64,000 nt of DNA from Bacteroidota bacterium (GTDB taxonomy: Bacteria; Bacteroidota; Bacteroidia; Flavobacteriales; Schleiferiaceae). Below are positions 7,726-16,366 of the stretch, in pieces. Numbering within the stretch: the first letter of the stretch is position 1; the number at the start of each line of letters is the position of its first letter. The notes beneath the pieces are model-generated. The model was not told where the DNA came from and made no database searches. It was given only the letters and a program-made list of their open reading frames with translations. The translations under genes and the position numbers were made by a program. The stretch covers positions 62,001 to 126,000 of the forward strand of contig JANSYJ010000005.1 of assembly GCA_024742495.1 (NCBI GenBank). Reading direction: 5' to 3'.

Positions 7726-9456
7726 ATGCAGAATTTTAAATGGCGCTTAAGTATCCTTTTCCTGTTTTTGACAGGATCAATTATTGGGCAAAAAGAGGCT
7801 TTGGTCGAAGCCTCTCTTAAAGATGTTCGAAATCCGAGATTATTGGATTCCCTGGCGGCTGAAATGATGAATTACCCCGCCGATTCGGTTTTAATGGGTC
7901 GTGCTTTTTTTCTGAAAGGTTTAGCGGCTACTTATTCTGCAAATGCACCTTTGGCCCTCAGGAATTTTAAGGAGTCCTTACTTTACCTGGAGCCGGGCAT
8001 TGCCTATGATGAGCGTTTTAATTACGAGGTGGTTTTAAAGAACTTGGCAATCGCTTATCATCGCGTTGGAAATGCTAAATCTGGAGACAGTAGTTTTTTG
8101 CGCCTACAGGAATTGGCCCTAGCCCAAAATGACAGTTTAAAATATGCCTTAGCCATAAAGGGAAGGGCCAATGGTTTAATGAACCGTCAGTCCTTTGACT
8201 CGGCAGCGGTTTTAATGCGTGAAGCAACTTTAATTTTACAAAACCTCGAGTACCGCGGCATTGCCAGCTCTTATCTTAGTTTAGGTTCCATTTACGGTCG
8301 TATCTATCAAGAGGAAGAAGCCTTAAAATGGTTTAGAAAGGCCTTAGTGTCGAGCGATCTCTTGCCAGATAAACGCATGCGCGCTCGGGTGTATAATAAT
8401 ATGGCGGTGGCCTTAAGAGCTTTAAATGAATTCGATTCGGCCAATTATTATTTGCAGCAGGCCTTGGGTATTCAAGTTGAGCTGGGTTCCATATTTGATC
8501 AGGTGGAGATTTTAGCCAATTTGGCACGTAACCATGCTAAATTAGAGCAATGGGAGCAGGCTTCGGAACTGGTAAATCAGGCTTGGGCAAAAATGCCGCC
8601 GCCTTCACCACGCTCTGGTCGCACTCGTTCTAATCTTTGGCTGCTAAGTTTAGGGGTGTCCAATAATAATGGTGATACCGCCCTTGCTCGCGCTTACCTC
8701 GATTCCCTCCAAAGTCAATTGCCTTATCAGCAAAGGCTGCAAGATCCTGACTTGTTAAATGCTTTCGCCGATTACTACGAGAAACAAGCACAGTCTGATT
8801 CTGCTCTTAAATATCTTCATTTGGCCAAGGATCGTGAAAAGGAGCTGCAAGCAAGGCGAAATGCGGCAGAAATAAAAGCGGCCGCTAATGATTTGGAAAT
8901 AGCCGCCCTTCGCAAGCAAAAAGAGGGACAGCTAAAGGCCTATCAATTGGCGATTATCGCAGTACTCAGTTTCGTGCTTATTGGAGGATTATGGCTTCGG
9001 AAAAGTCGTAAAGTAGCCGCTCGAACTCTACAGGAAAAAGCAGCCCTTAAGGATGCTAAGCAGGAAACGGCTCCCAAGGATTTTGAATTAATAGAAGCAC
9101 CTTTAAATCTTTCGGAACAGGTCTTAAGTCCAGTCAGCGAACTGAATATAAAATTGAAGTCCAAGGTAATTATTAGGTCTAAGGATTTGGTTTATTTAGA
9201 GTCCGACGGACATTATGTAAATCTCTTCCTAACCAGCCAGAAAAACCCTGAGATAGAAAGAACCAGCATGAAAGCCATGGAGGAAAGGTTAAAGGGGCAG
9301 GACTTCGTGCGTATTCATCGCAGCTACTTAGTGAACATCGATTTTCTAAAAGCAGTTTACGCCTCTAAGGTCTTATTGCACAATGGTACGGAGCTGCCAT
9401 TATCCAGAACTTATAAGGAAGAGCTCAAGCAGCGATTTGAGGAGCGGCCCAAATAA
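7726..9456 (+). CDS. Membrane-anchored TPR protein with C-terminal LytTR DNA-binding domain
   Basis: The ATG at 7726 is preferred over the TTG just before it; the protein has 576 residues. It has an N-terminal signal-like hydrophobic stretch (SILFLFLTGSIIG), then about 330 residues of TPR-like helical pairs with many Ala/Leu/Tyr. A charged coiled segment follows, then one transmembrane helix (about 404-422, LAIIAVLSFVLIGGLWL) and a cytoplasmic LytTR domain (about 474-570). The LytTR hallmarks are visible: YLESDGHYVNL, FVRIHRSYLVN and ELPLSRTYKEEL. This is a one-component layout: periplasmic TPR sensing linked directly to DNA binding. Target genes are unknown. It ends before a bidirectional terminator shared with fbp. 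Confidence 0.88.
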   Translation: MQNFKWRLSILFLFLTGSIIGQKEALVEASLKDVRNPRLLDSLAAEMMNYPADSVLMGRAFFLKGLAATYSANAPLALRNFKESLLYLEPGIAYDERFNYEVVLKNLAIAYHRVGNAKSGDSSFLRLQELALAQNDSLKYALAIKGRANGLMNRQSFDSAAVLMREATLILQNLEYRGIASSYLSLGSIYGRIYQEEEALKWFRKALVSSDLLPDKRMRARVYNNMAVALRALNEFDSANYYLQQALGIQVELGSIFDQVEILANLARNHAKLEQWEQASELVNQAWAKMPPPSPRSGRTRSNLWLLSLGVSNNNGDTALARAYLDSLQSQLPYQQRLQDPDLLNAFADYYEKQAQSDSALKYLHLAKDREKELQARRNAAEIKAAANDLEIAALRKQKEGQLKAYQLAIIAVLSFVLIGGLWLRKSRKVAARTLQEKAALKDAKQETAPKDFELIEAPLNLSEQVLSPVSELNIKLKSKVIIRSKDLVYLESDGHYVNLFLTSQKNPEIERTSMKAMEERLKGQDFVRIHRSYLVNIDFLKAVYASKVLLHNGTELPLSRTYKEELKQRFEERPK

Positions 9457-9568
9457 GTCATTCGTGACGGAATACCGGTTATTAATGCCAATTCCTTGAG
9501 TAATGCATGAACTTGTGCGACTTTAGCCTGCGTTGTGATAGCAACGTATTTATTCCTTCCCCCTCTAT

Positions 9569-9604
9569 AAAAAAAGCGAGACTTTCGGGCCTCGCTTTTT
9601 TTTT
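9569..9604. terminator. Bidirectional intrinsic terminator between convergent genes
   Basis: An A-tract plus GCGAG (9569-9580), a 10-nt spacer and CTCGC plus a run of T (9591-9604) form a hairpin whose A/T tracts give a U-tail on either strand. It serves the TPR-LytTR gene (plus) and fbp (minus, stop at 9619). Confidence 0.85.
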
Positions 9605-9618
9605 GTCTTTTCGATTTA

Positions 9619-10632
9619 TTAATCGCTGGGATATTCTTTCAAAAACCATTCTGCCTTATCAACCATTTCAGAGCTTCCGCAGAAGAAGGGTACTCTTTGA
9701 TGTAACTCGGTAGGATCTATGTCCATTATTCGAGTTTTGCCATCACTGGCCTTTCCACCAGCCTGTTCAATAAGGTAGGCCATAGGATTGCATTCATATA
9801 ACAAACGGAGTTTGCCATTGGGTGCAGTAGTACCTTGAGGGTAGATGTAAATTCCACCCTTTAGCAAGTTGCGATGAAAGTCGGCCACCAAAGATCCAAT
9901 ATAGCGGGAGGTTAATGGTCGGTTGGTTGCGGGATCTAACTCCTGACACCATTTGATATAGCGTTTCACACCCTCGGGCATGTGCACGTAATTTCCTTCA
10001 TTAATGGAATATATTTTTCCATTTTCCTTAACCTTCATATTGGGATGCGATAAAAAGAAACTACCGATTCCCGGATCGTAAGTGAAGGCATTCACTCCAT
10101 TTCCGGTGGTGTAAACTAGCATGGTTGAGGTGCCATATACCAAGTAACCTGCTGCTATTTGTTTATTTCCAGGTTGTAAAAAGTCTTCTAAAGTAGCTGG
10201 ACTACCCGGTTCGCTTACCCTGCGGTAAATGCTAAAGATTGTTCCCACTGAAACATTTACGTCAATATTGCTACTGCCATCTAAGGGGTCAATCAGCACA
10301 ACATATTTCGCATCGGAATGAATGGCATCGTCAAAAACGATATGGTCTTCCATTTCTTCACTGGCCAAGCCACAGATCTCTCCGCGTTTTCTAAGGGTGC
10401 TGATAAACATGTCATTAGCAATAACATCCAGCTTTTGCTGATCCTCGCCTTGCACATTCTCGCCGCCAGCGGCTCCAACAATCTCTGCCAGTCCGGCCTT
10501 GTTAATTCCTTGGTTTACCATTTTCCCAGCCAAACGGATGGAACTTAAGAGGGCGCTAAGTTCTCCCTTTGCATAAGGGAAGTCTTTTTGATTTTCGATG
10601 ATAAACTCACCTAGGGTAATATGTCTTTTCAT
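9619..10632 (-). CDS. fbp: Fructose-1,6-bisphosphatase, class I
   Basis: Hydrolyses fructose 1,6-bisphosphate to fructose 6-phosphate in gluconeogenesis. The 337-residue length is normal for class I FBPase. The metal- and phosphate-binding signature DPLDGSSN is at 115-122, preceded by a GLASEE acidic metal site near 88-93. The sugar-binding region is present ([20 protein letters not shown], then LIEQAGG). ATG start at 10632 with a TAACTTTG -7 box 20 bp upstream. It is monocistronic, with a terminator after the stop. Confidence 0.97.
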   Translation of the reverse strand: MKRHITLGEFIIENQKDFPYAKGELSALLSSIRLAGKMVNQGINKAGLAEIVGAAGGENVQGEDQQKLDVIANDMFISTLRKRGEICGLASEEMEDHIVFDDAIHSDAKYVVLIDPLDGSSNIDVNVSVGTIFSIYRRVSEPGSPATLEDFLQPGNKQIAAGYLVYGTSTMLVYTTGNGVNAFTYDPGIGSFFLSHPNMKVKENGKIYSINEGNYVHMPEGVKRYIKWCQELDPATNRPLTSRYIGSLVADFHRNLLKGGIYIYPQGTTAPNGKLRLLYECNPMAYLIEQAGGKASDGKTRIMDIDPTELHQRVPFFCGSSEMVDKAEWFLKEYPSD

Positions 10633-10651
10633 GTTTTTGAGTGGTGTGCTA

Positions 10652-10659
10652 CAAAGTTA
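10652..10659 (-). promoter_or_regulatory. -7 promoter box for fbp
   Basis: TAACTTTG on the minus strand, identical to the box before mfd, in the 34-bp gap upstream of the fbp ATG. It implies that fbp is transcribed separately from the PH-like gene behind it. Confidence 0.55.
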
Positions 10660-10666
10660 GAACTAA

Positions 10667-11149
10667 TCAGGCTTTCAGCTTTTTAATTAGTCGTAAAAAT
10701 TCTTGTAATTCCTTTTTACGCCGGGTGGAGATCAAGATTTTGGCGCCATTTTTAAGTTCAACTAACAATCCTTCTTTAGCTCCAGCATTGTAAACCGTGC
10801 CGTATTTCTGATGCTGCCGTTTGCCGTAGCCTAAGCGAGGAAGCTTAATGATTTTAAGACTTTTTATTTCGTTCCATTTAAGGCTTAAAGCGCCTAATGG
10901 TCCAAAAGTCAAATGAAGTTGCTCCGAATCTAAATCGAGAATGAGTTGGGTTCTAGCTAATGCTACCGTAAGGACGGCAGTGAAAATAACCCCAACAATT
11001 AAGGCCCAATTGGGCATGGGATTAGAGCCAATGGCTAAGCCAAAAACAATTTGTGATAAACTGGCAAAAGTGAAAAAGAGGAGAAGCCCAATGAGGATTA
11101 TCCACAATAACCAATTTCTTAAACTTTGAACTTCGTAATAGCGCTTCAT
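10667..11149 (-). CDS. Small membrane protein with PH-like C-terminal domain
   Basis: The 160-residue form starts at the ATG at 11147-11149 (MKRYYEVQSL). The longer open frame runs into the divergent lysA promoter region and has an unconvincing N-terminus. Two transmembrane helices (about 12-35 and 48-68) are followed by a beta-rich domain of about 90 residues (LHLTFGPLGALSLKWNEIKSL) that resembles bacterial PH-like domains. The function is not known. It is divergent from lysA with a 43-bp gap. Confidence 0.65.
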   Translation of the reverse strand: MKRYYEVQSLRNWLLWIILIGLLLFFTFASLSQIVFGLAIGSNPMPNWALIVGVIFTAVLTVALARTQLILDLDSEQLHLTFGPLGALSLKWNEIKSLKIIKLPRLGYGKRQHQKYGTVYNAGAKEGLLVELKNGAKILISTRRKKELQEFLRLIKKLKA

Positions 11150-11166
11150 AGGCTGAATGGGTTGCT

Positions 11167-11174
11167 TACCTTTG
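11167..11174 (+). promoter_or_regulatory. -7 promoter box for lysA operon
   Basis: TACCTTTG fits TAnnTTTG and lies 18 bp before the lysA ATG at 11193. Because the box is downstream of the longer frame's start (11157), it supports the shorter LysA. Confidence 0.6.
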
Positions 11175-11192
11175 GCCGCAATAATACTCATA

Positions 11193-12431
11193 ATGCTTAA
11201 ACTTAAGGACAATCGATTCGAAATCGGGGGGCTCGAGCTGAGCCAGATTTGTGCTGAATACGGCACGCCCCTTTATATTTATGACACTGCCAAAATGGAA
11301 GAGCAGTACAAACGCTTGGAAAAGGCATTCAAGGGATCGAAAATTAAGATAAACTACGCCTGCAAGGCCCTGAGTAATATTAATGTCCTACGTTTCTTTA
11401 AATCTTTGGGAGCAGGATTAGACACCGTTTCAATTCAAGAAGTGGAGCTGGGACTAAAAGCTGGTTTTGAGGCCAAGGAAATTATCTTCACCCCTAATGG
11501 TGTTTCCTTAAATGAAATTGAAAGAGCGGTAGAATACGGGGTGCGTATTAATATCGATAACCTCAGTATATTAGAGCAGTTTGGAGCAAAATACGGGGGT
11601 TCTTATCCCGTCTGCGTACGCATGAATCCGCATATCATGGCCGGTGGAAACGCGAAAATATCAGTAGGTCACATTGATTCGAAATTTGGAATAAGTATTC
11701 ACCAACGCCGCCATTTAGAGCGTTTGGTGAAAAGCCTCGGACTTAAAGTAAACGGGGTGCACATGCATACCGGAAGTGATATCCTAGACGTGGATACCTT
11801 TTTGGTAGGAGCGGAGCTTTTATTCGATGTAGCCCATGATTTTCCCGACCTGAGCTATATAGATTTTGGTAGCGGTTTTAAAGTGTCCTACCGGGAAGGC
11901 GATATCGAAACCAATATTGAAGAGTTGGGCGCAAAAATGTCATCTCTTTTTCAATCCTTTTGCAAGGATTATGGAAGGGAACTGGAAATTGAGTTTGAGC
12001 CCGGGAAGTTTCTAGTTTCGGAAGCGGGAACTTTTTGTTGCACCGTAAATGGATTAAAGCAAACCACCGCCACCGTTTTCGCTCAAGTGGATACGGGAAT
12101 GAATCACTTTATTCGTCCGATGTTTTACGATGCTTATCATCATATCGAGAATGTTTCAAATCCAAAGGCTTCCCCTCGGGTATATACCGTGGTGGGCTAT
12201 ATCTGCGAAACCGACACCTTTGCTAGCGACCGGCAGATTTCAGAGATCCGTCAAGGGGATTTACTCGCGTTTAAGAATGCGGGCGCATATTGTTTTACTA
12301 TGGCTAATAACTACAATAGCCGCTTTAAACCGGCGGAAGTATTGGTGCATAAGGGAAAGGCGCACTTGATTTCTAAAAGGCAAACTATTGAAGACATTCT
12401 TCACAATCAAATTGAACTAGCATGGGAGTAG
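11193..12431 (+). CDS. lysA: Diaminopimelate decarboxylase
   Basis: PLP enzyme that converts meso-diaminopimelate to L-lysine, the last step of lysine synthesis. The 412 residues show the fold III decarboxylase pattern: NYACKALSN (Lys that binds PLP), HMHTGSDI, IDFGSGFKVSY (phosphate-binding Gly-rich loop), FEPGKFLVSEAG, and near the C-terminus ICETDTFA (the catalytic Cys of the second active-site half) and KNAGAYCFTMANNYNSR. The ATG at 11193 is chosen because a promoter box lies between it and the longer start. The end overlaps the GNAT gene by 10 bp. The terminal segment supports lysA rather than a carboxynorspermidine decarboxylase. Confidence 0.93.
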   Translation: MLKLKDNRFEIGGLELSQICAEYGTPLYIYDTAKMEEQYKRLEKAFKGSKIKINYACKALSNINVLRFFKSLGAGLDTVSIQEVELGLKAGFEAKEIIFTPNGVSLNEIERAVEYGVRINIDNLSILEQFGAKYGGSYPVCVRMNPHIMAGGNAKISVGHIDSKFGISIHQRRHLERLVKSLGLKVNGVHMHTGSDILDVDTFLVGAELLFDVAHDFPDLSYIDFGSGFKVSYREGDIETNIEELGAKMSSLFQSFCKDYGRELEIEFEPGKFLVSEAGTFCCTVNGLKQTTATVFAQVDTGMNHFIRPMFYDAYHHIENVSNPKASPRVYTVVGYICETDTFASDRQISEIRQGDLLAFKNAGAYCFTMANNYNSRFKPAEVLVHKGKAHLISKRQTIEDILHNQIELAWE

Positions 12432-12880
12432 TAATAAAACAGGGAGCTGAAGGCGAGATCCATGATCTAATGGACCTAATAAAGGACTTAGCTCTTTTTG
12501 AAAAAGCACCAGAAGAAGTAATTACCGATGCCAATGAGCTATTGGCCGACCTTAAAGCAAAGCGCTTTGAGTATCTAGTATTAGAGCATGAGCAAGATGG
12601 GATTATCGGCATATCCCTTTATTACCCGCGCTACTCCACCTGGAAAGGTTTCTGTTATTATTTGGAAGATCTTTATGTTAAGCCAAATTACCGAGGGCAT
12701 GGCTATGGTAAGTTATTATTGGAGGCCACGGCGGATAAAGCAAGGGAAGCTGGCGCTAAGCGAATGGACTGGCAGGTTTTAGATTGGAATGAGTCGGCCG
12801 TAAAGTTCTATGAAAAACTCGGTGCCAACATTGAAAAGGAATGGTGGAACTGCAAATGGTGGTTAAAACCTAATTCTTGA
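12422..12880 (+). CDS. GNAT family N-acetyltransferase
   Basis: A 152-residue GNAT. The acetyl-CoA loop is seen as NYRGHGYGKLLLEA (the Q/R-x-x-G-x-G/A pattern), preceded by the beta4 strand YLEDLYVKP and followed by the WNESAVKFYEKLGA helix that is typical of spermidine/diamine acetyltransferases of the Ats/SAT type. Its ATG overlaps the end of lysA and its TGA overlaps the next start (TTGA), so three genes are translationally coupled. The substrate is unknown; the lysA linkage makes an amine plausible. Confidence 0.85.
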   Translation: MGVVIKQGAEGEIHDLMDLIKDLALFEKAPEEVITDANELLADLKAKRFEYLVLEHEQDGIIGISLYYPRYSTWKGFCYYLEDLYVKPNYRGHGYGKLLLEATADKAREAGAKRMDWQVLDWNESAVKFYEKLGANIEKEWWNCKWWLKPNS

Positions 12881-14091
12881 AACGCAGAATAGCCATAGTA
12901 GGGGCAGGGGCGGCTGGTTTTTTTACCGCTATACATGCCGCATCTGAAAATACCGAAGTGCAGCTCTTTGAAAAAAGTAATAAAGTGCTGGCGAAAGTTC
13001 GCATAAGTGGTGGCGGACGTTGTAACTTATTGCATCATTGTCCTTATCCTAATGAATTAATCAAGGCCTACCCTCGTGGGGGAAAATCTTTAAAAAAAGC
13101 TTTTGGGCAATTTGCCTATCAAGAATCACGGTCCTGGTTTGAAGCCAAGGGACTAGCACTTAAAGTGGAAGAGGATGAACGTGTTTTTCCGCAAAGTAAT
13201 TCCAGTCAGTCGGTCATTGATGTATTAGAAAAAGCAGCGGCGGAAGCTCAGGTTAAGGTGATCTTACAAAAGGAGCTCAAGCGCTTGGAGGTATTAGAAG
13301 AAGGCTATCGCTTGCATTTTCGTGGTGATGAAAGCGAAAACTTCGATGCGGTGGTATTGGCTTTAGGAGGGCAGGCTAAACTGAAAGGCTTTGATTTTTT
13401 GAAAGACTTAAACTTGAAGATTGTTCCTCCCGTACCCTCCTTATTTACCTTTAATGTTCCAGATTCACCATTAAAGGAGCTGCAAGGTTTATCGGTTCCT
13501 TCTGCCAGAGTTCAAATCCCAGGCAGCAATTGGAAGCAAGAAGGTCCTTTACTTATAACACATTGGGGTTTTTCTGGGCCAGCAGTGCTAAAGCTTAGCG
13601 CTTGGCAGGCTCGCGATTTCCATGAAATGGATTATAAATTCCCCATCCTTATCAACTGGCTAAATCGCTCAGAAGAAGAAGTGCGTGGGGCTTTAAATGA
13701 ACACCTTGATTCCCAACCGGCTCGAACCGTTGCGAACAGCCGTTGCTTTGACCTAGCCACTCGTTTGTGGCGCGCCTTGCTCCACTTAGCCCAAATTCCG
13801 GGGGATAAGCACAATCGAGATTTATCTAAAAAAGAGCGCAATCGATTAATCGAATATTTGGTGCGCTCCCCTTTTCAGGTAAACGGTAAAACCACCTTTA
13901 AGGAAGAGTTTGTTACCGCTGGCGGCATCGACTTGCAAGAAATAGATCTAAGTAGCTATCAGCTGAAATCCTATCCCAAGCTATTTGCGGTTGGTGAAAT
14001 GGTAAATGTTGATGGAATTACCGGTGGCTATAACTTTCAACATGCGTGGACCAGTGCTTATTTAGCCGGGAAAGCCATCACCGAAAGGTGA
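12877..14091 (+). CDS. HI0933/BaiN-like FAD-dependent oxidoreductase
   Basis: A 404-residue flavoprotein of the HI0933 (YhiN/BaiN) family. The start is a TTG, which is accepted because the dinucleotide-binding motif IVGAGAAGFFTAIHAA begins only six residues later and no ATG exists before it. Family marks follow: SGGGRCNL near 45-52, the FAD-contacting VVLALGGQA, LTHWGFSGPAVL, TAGGIDLQEID, and the C-terminal GEMVNVDGITGGYNFQHAW. The family reduces or hydrates unknown cellular substrates. It is the last gene of the lysA operon, with 4 bp overlap to the GNAT gene. About 119 bp of non-coding sequence follows. Confidence 0.9.
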   Translation: MKRRIAIVGAGAAGFFTAIHAASENTEVQLFEKSNKVLAKVRISGGGRCNLLHHCPYPNELIKAYPRGGKSLKKAFGQFAYQESRSWFEAKGLALKVEEDERVFPQSNSSQSVIDVLEKAAAEAQVKVILQKELKRLEVLEEGYRLHFRGDESENFDAVVLALGGQAKLKGFDFLKDLNLKIVPPVPSLFTFNVPDSPLKELQGLSVPSARVQIPGSNWKQEGPLLITHWGFSGPAVLKLSAWQARDFHEMDYKFPILINWLNRSEEEVRGALNEHLDSQPARTVANSRCFDLATRLWRALLHLAQIPGDKHNRDLSKKERNRLIEYLVRSPFQVNGKTTFKEEFVTAGGIDLQEIDLSSYQLKSYPKLFAVGEMVNVDGITGGYNFQHAWTSAYLAGKAITER

Positions 14092-14146
14092 TTTCCCAAT
14101 AGGAACAAGGCTTTGGCCTGAGCGGTAGAAAAATTTTAGCGAAAAG

Positions 14147-14178
14147 TTTTACCATTATAAAAACTAGATATACTTTTG
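14147..14178 (+). promoter_or_regulatory. Promoter of the TetR-icd-sbtAB operon
   Basis: TTTT at 14147-14150 (weak -33), 20-bp spacer, then TACTTTTG at 14171-14178 (TAnnTTTG). The TetR ATG is 33 bp downstream, so any operator of the TetR protein would overlap this stretch. No clear palindrome is visible in it. Confidence 0.6.
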
Positions 14179-14210
14179 CCGAGTATAGTAAAGCTATATT
14201 TTGTAACAGT

Positions 14211-14900
14211 ATGTCCAGGTATTCATTTAGTCTAAGCAGTGATCTTTACCTACGGGATCCCCTCAGCTCCGATAAGGGCAAGGCCATCCTCAGGGAGGGG
14301 GCACCTTTGATTTTAAGCGCCGGACTCGAAGCTTTCACCGCTAAAAAGTTGGCCGAGGCGGCGGGTCTTACCGAAGCTACTGTCTATAAATACTTCGCCA
14401 ACAAGCAGAAATTGCTGCAATACTATTTTCAGCTTTATTGGACCTGGTTGGAGCAACAAATAAAAGTTTTTACCGCGGTTGAAGACGATCCCTACCAGCG
14501 ACTAATTAAAGCGGTCCGCATTCTATCGGAAATGCCAGAAGTGGCCGCTGATCCCGGTTTGGTAAGCAAAGATGTACTCCGTAAGCTATTGGTTCAAGAA
14601 GGGGCTAAAGCCTACCATCATGCTGAGGTAGATGCCGATAATGATAAAAAACTATTTGCGGCTTATAAAAGCGTGGCCAAGGTATTAGGGGAAATGATTT
14701 TGGAAGTAGATCCAAAACATCCCTACCCTTTATCACTAGCAACCACCTTACTCGAAATGTCGCATTCGCTCGAGTTTTACCGAGACCATTTACCATCCCT
14801 AACCGACTTTCCTGGAGACTTCAATCAATCGAAGTTAACCGGATTTTTAATGCACATTGTAAATAGTTCTCTTACAAATAAACCTAGAAATGACAAGTAA
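14211..14900 (+). CDS. TetR/AcrR family transcriptional regulator
   Basis: The 229-residue protein has an N-terminal TetR HTH at about 22-70: AILREGAPLILSAG, then FTAKKLAEAAGLTEATVYKY with the typical YKYF end of the recognition helix. A helical ligand-binding domain without an obvious signature follows. The stop overlaps the icd start by 11 bp, so regulator and isocitrate dehydrogenase are made from one message. Regulation of the operon in response to a metabolite is likely but the ligand is unknown. Confidence 0.88.
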   Translation: MSRYSFSLSSDLYLRDPLSSDKGKAILREGAPLILSAGLEAFTAKKLAEAAGLTEATVYKYFANKQKLLQYYFQLYWTWLEQQIKVFTAVEDDPYQRLIKAVRILSEMPEVAADPGLVSKDVLRKLLVQEGAKAYHHAEVDADNDKKLFAAYKSVAKVLGEMILEVDPKHPYPLSLATTLLEMSHSLEFYRDHLPSLTDFPGDFNQSKLTGFLMHIVNSSLTNKPRNDK

Positions 14901-16359
14901 ACCACGCATTGCCGTTGCTAAGGGCGACGGAATCGGACCAGAAATCATGGATGCTACTCTGCGCATCATGGAAGCGGCAGGAGCCGAACTGGAGTATGAT
15001 TTTATTGATATCGGCGAAAAGGTATACCTCGATGGAAATACCGCTGGAATTACCAATGAATCTTGGGATATTCTTCGTCGCAATAAAATTTTCTTCAAGG
15101 CCCCCATTACTACCCCACAAGGTGGTGGTTATAAAAGCTTAAACGTTACCATTCGCAAGTCTTTAGGCCTATACGCCAATGTGCGTCCTTGCAAGAGCTA
15201 CACGCCTTACGTGGAAAGTAAGCACCCCGAAATGGATGTGGTTATTATTCGCGAGAATGAAGAAGATTTATACGCTGGTATCGAGCATCGTCAAACTACC
15301 GATGTTTACCAATGCCTAAAGCTAATTACCACTCCCGGTACCGAGAAAATCGTTCGCCATGCCTTTGAGTATGCGCGCAACTTCAATCGCAAAAAGGTAA
15401 CCTGTATGGTAAAGGACAATATCATGAAGGTAACCGATGGGCTTTTTGCTCAGGTTTTTCGGGACATCGCTACCGAGTATCCAGATATTGAAAGCGACCT
15501 TCGAATTATAGATATAGGCGCAGCTCTTTTAGCTGATCGACCAGAGGATTTCGACGTGATTGTTACCCTAAATCTTTATGGAGATATCGTTAGCGATATT
15601 GCTGCCCAAATAACAGGCTCGGTGGGCCTAGGTGGATCCAGTAACCTCGGGAAGGACTTCGCTATGTTTGAAGCGGTGCACGGTTCGGCGCCAGATATTT
15701 CTGGAAAGGATATGGCCAACCCAAGTGGATTGATTTCTGCTGCGGTAATGATGATGGAACACCTCGGACAGCTAAGTGTGGCGGAAAAAATCGCCAATGC
15801 TTGGTCGCGTACTCTCGAAGATGGAATCCATACTGGTGATATTTTCAGAGAAGGTGTTTCCAAACATAAAGTGGGCACCAAAGCTTTCGCTGATGCGGTA
15901 ATCGAAAGAATGGGACAAGTACCTATAAATTTACCGGTTCTTAAATTGGATCAAGATTCCTTTAAACCGATTATCATTCCAGAATACAATCGTAAGCCAG
16001 CCCAAAAAGACTTGGTAGGGGTTGATATTTTTATTGATGATAGCGTGAAAAATGCCGATGAACTTGGAGCTCAACTATTAGGCCTCGCCAAAGGAGCCCT
16101 CAAGTTAAAGATGATTACCAATCGTGGCGTAAAGGTATTCCCTGATGGATTACCCGAAACCTTCTGCACCGATCACTGGCGTTGTCGCTTTGTAAATAGC
16201 GAGAATTCTAAAGATGTAAACCAAATGCAGAATGTTTCCAAGGAAGATTTACTGGAGCTACTTAGCGTTTTAACTCGCGCCAATGTAGATGTGGTTAAAA
16301 CTGAGAACCTTTACTATTTCGATGGTAAAATTGCTTTCTCCTTAGGACAAGGCGAATAA
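14890..16359 (+). CDS. icd: NADP-dependent isocitrate dehydrogenase, Thermus-type with C-terminal extension
   Basis: Oxidative decarboxylation of isocitrate to 2-oxoglutarate in the TCA cycle. The N-terminal ~330 residues are the beta-decarboxylating dehydrogenase core: VAKGDGIGPEIMDATL, the substrate loop SLNVTIRKSLGLYANVRPCK, RENEEDLYAGIEHRQT, and the metal-binding NLYGDIVSDIAA with the cofactor region FEAVHGSAPDI. About 150 further residues form an extra C-terminal domain, as in the 496-residue enzyme of Thermus thermophilus. NADP rather than NAD use is assumed from the family. It starts inside the end of the TetR gene and is followed 7 bp later by sbtA. Confidence 0.92.
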   Translation: MTSKPRIAVAKGDGIGPEIMDATLRIMEAAGAELEYDFIDIGEKVYLDGNTAGITNESWDILRRNKIFFKAPITTPQGGGYKSLNVTIRKSLGLYANVRPCKSYTPYVESKHPEMDVVIIRENEEDLYAGIEHRQTTDVYQCLKLITTPGTEKIVRHAFEYARNFNRKKVTCMVKDNIMKVTDGLFAQVFRDIATEYPDIESDLRIIDIGAALLADRPEDFDVIVTLNLYGDIVSDIAAQITGSVGLGGSSNLGKDFAMFEAVHGSAPDISGKDMANPSGLISAAVMMMEHLGQLSVAEKIANAWSRTLEDGIHTGDIFREGVSKHKVGTKAFADAVIERMGQVPINLPVLKLDQDSFKPIIIPEYNRKPAQKDLVGVDIFIDDSVKNADELGAQLLGLAKGALKLKMITNRGVKVFPDGLPETFCTDHWRCRFVNSENSKDVNQMQNVSKEDLLELLSVLTRANVDVVKTENLYYFDGKIAFSLGQGE

Positions 16360-16366
16360 TATAATT

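Noticed and set aside
11150-11192. Lysine riboswitch upstream of lysA
   Set aside because: The gap to the divergent gene is only 43 bp, too short for the lysine aptamer, and it is explained by the promoter.
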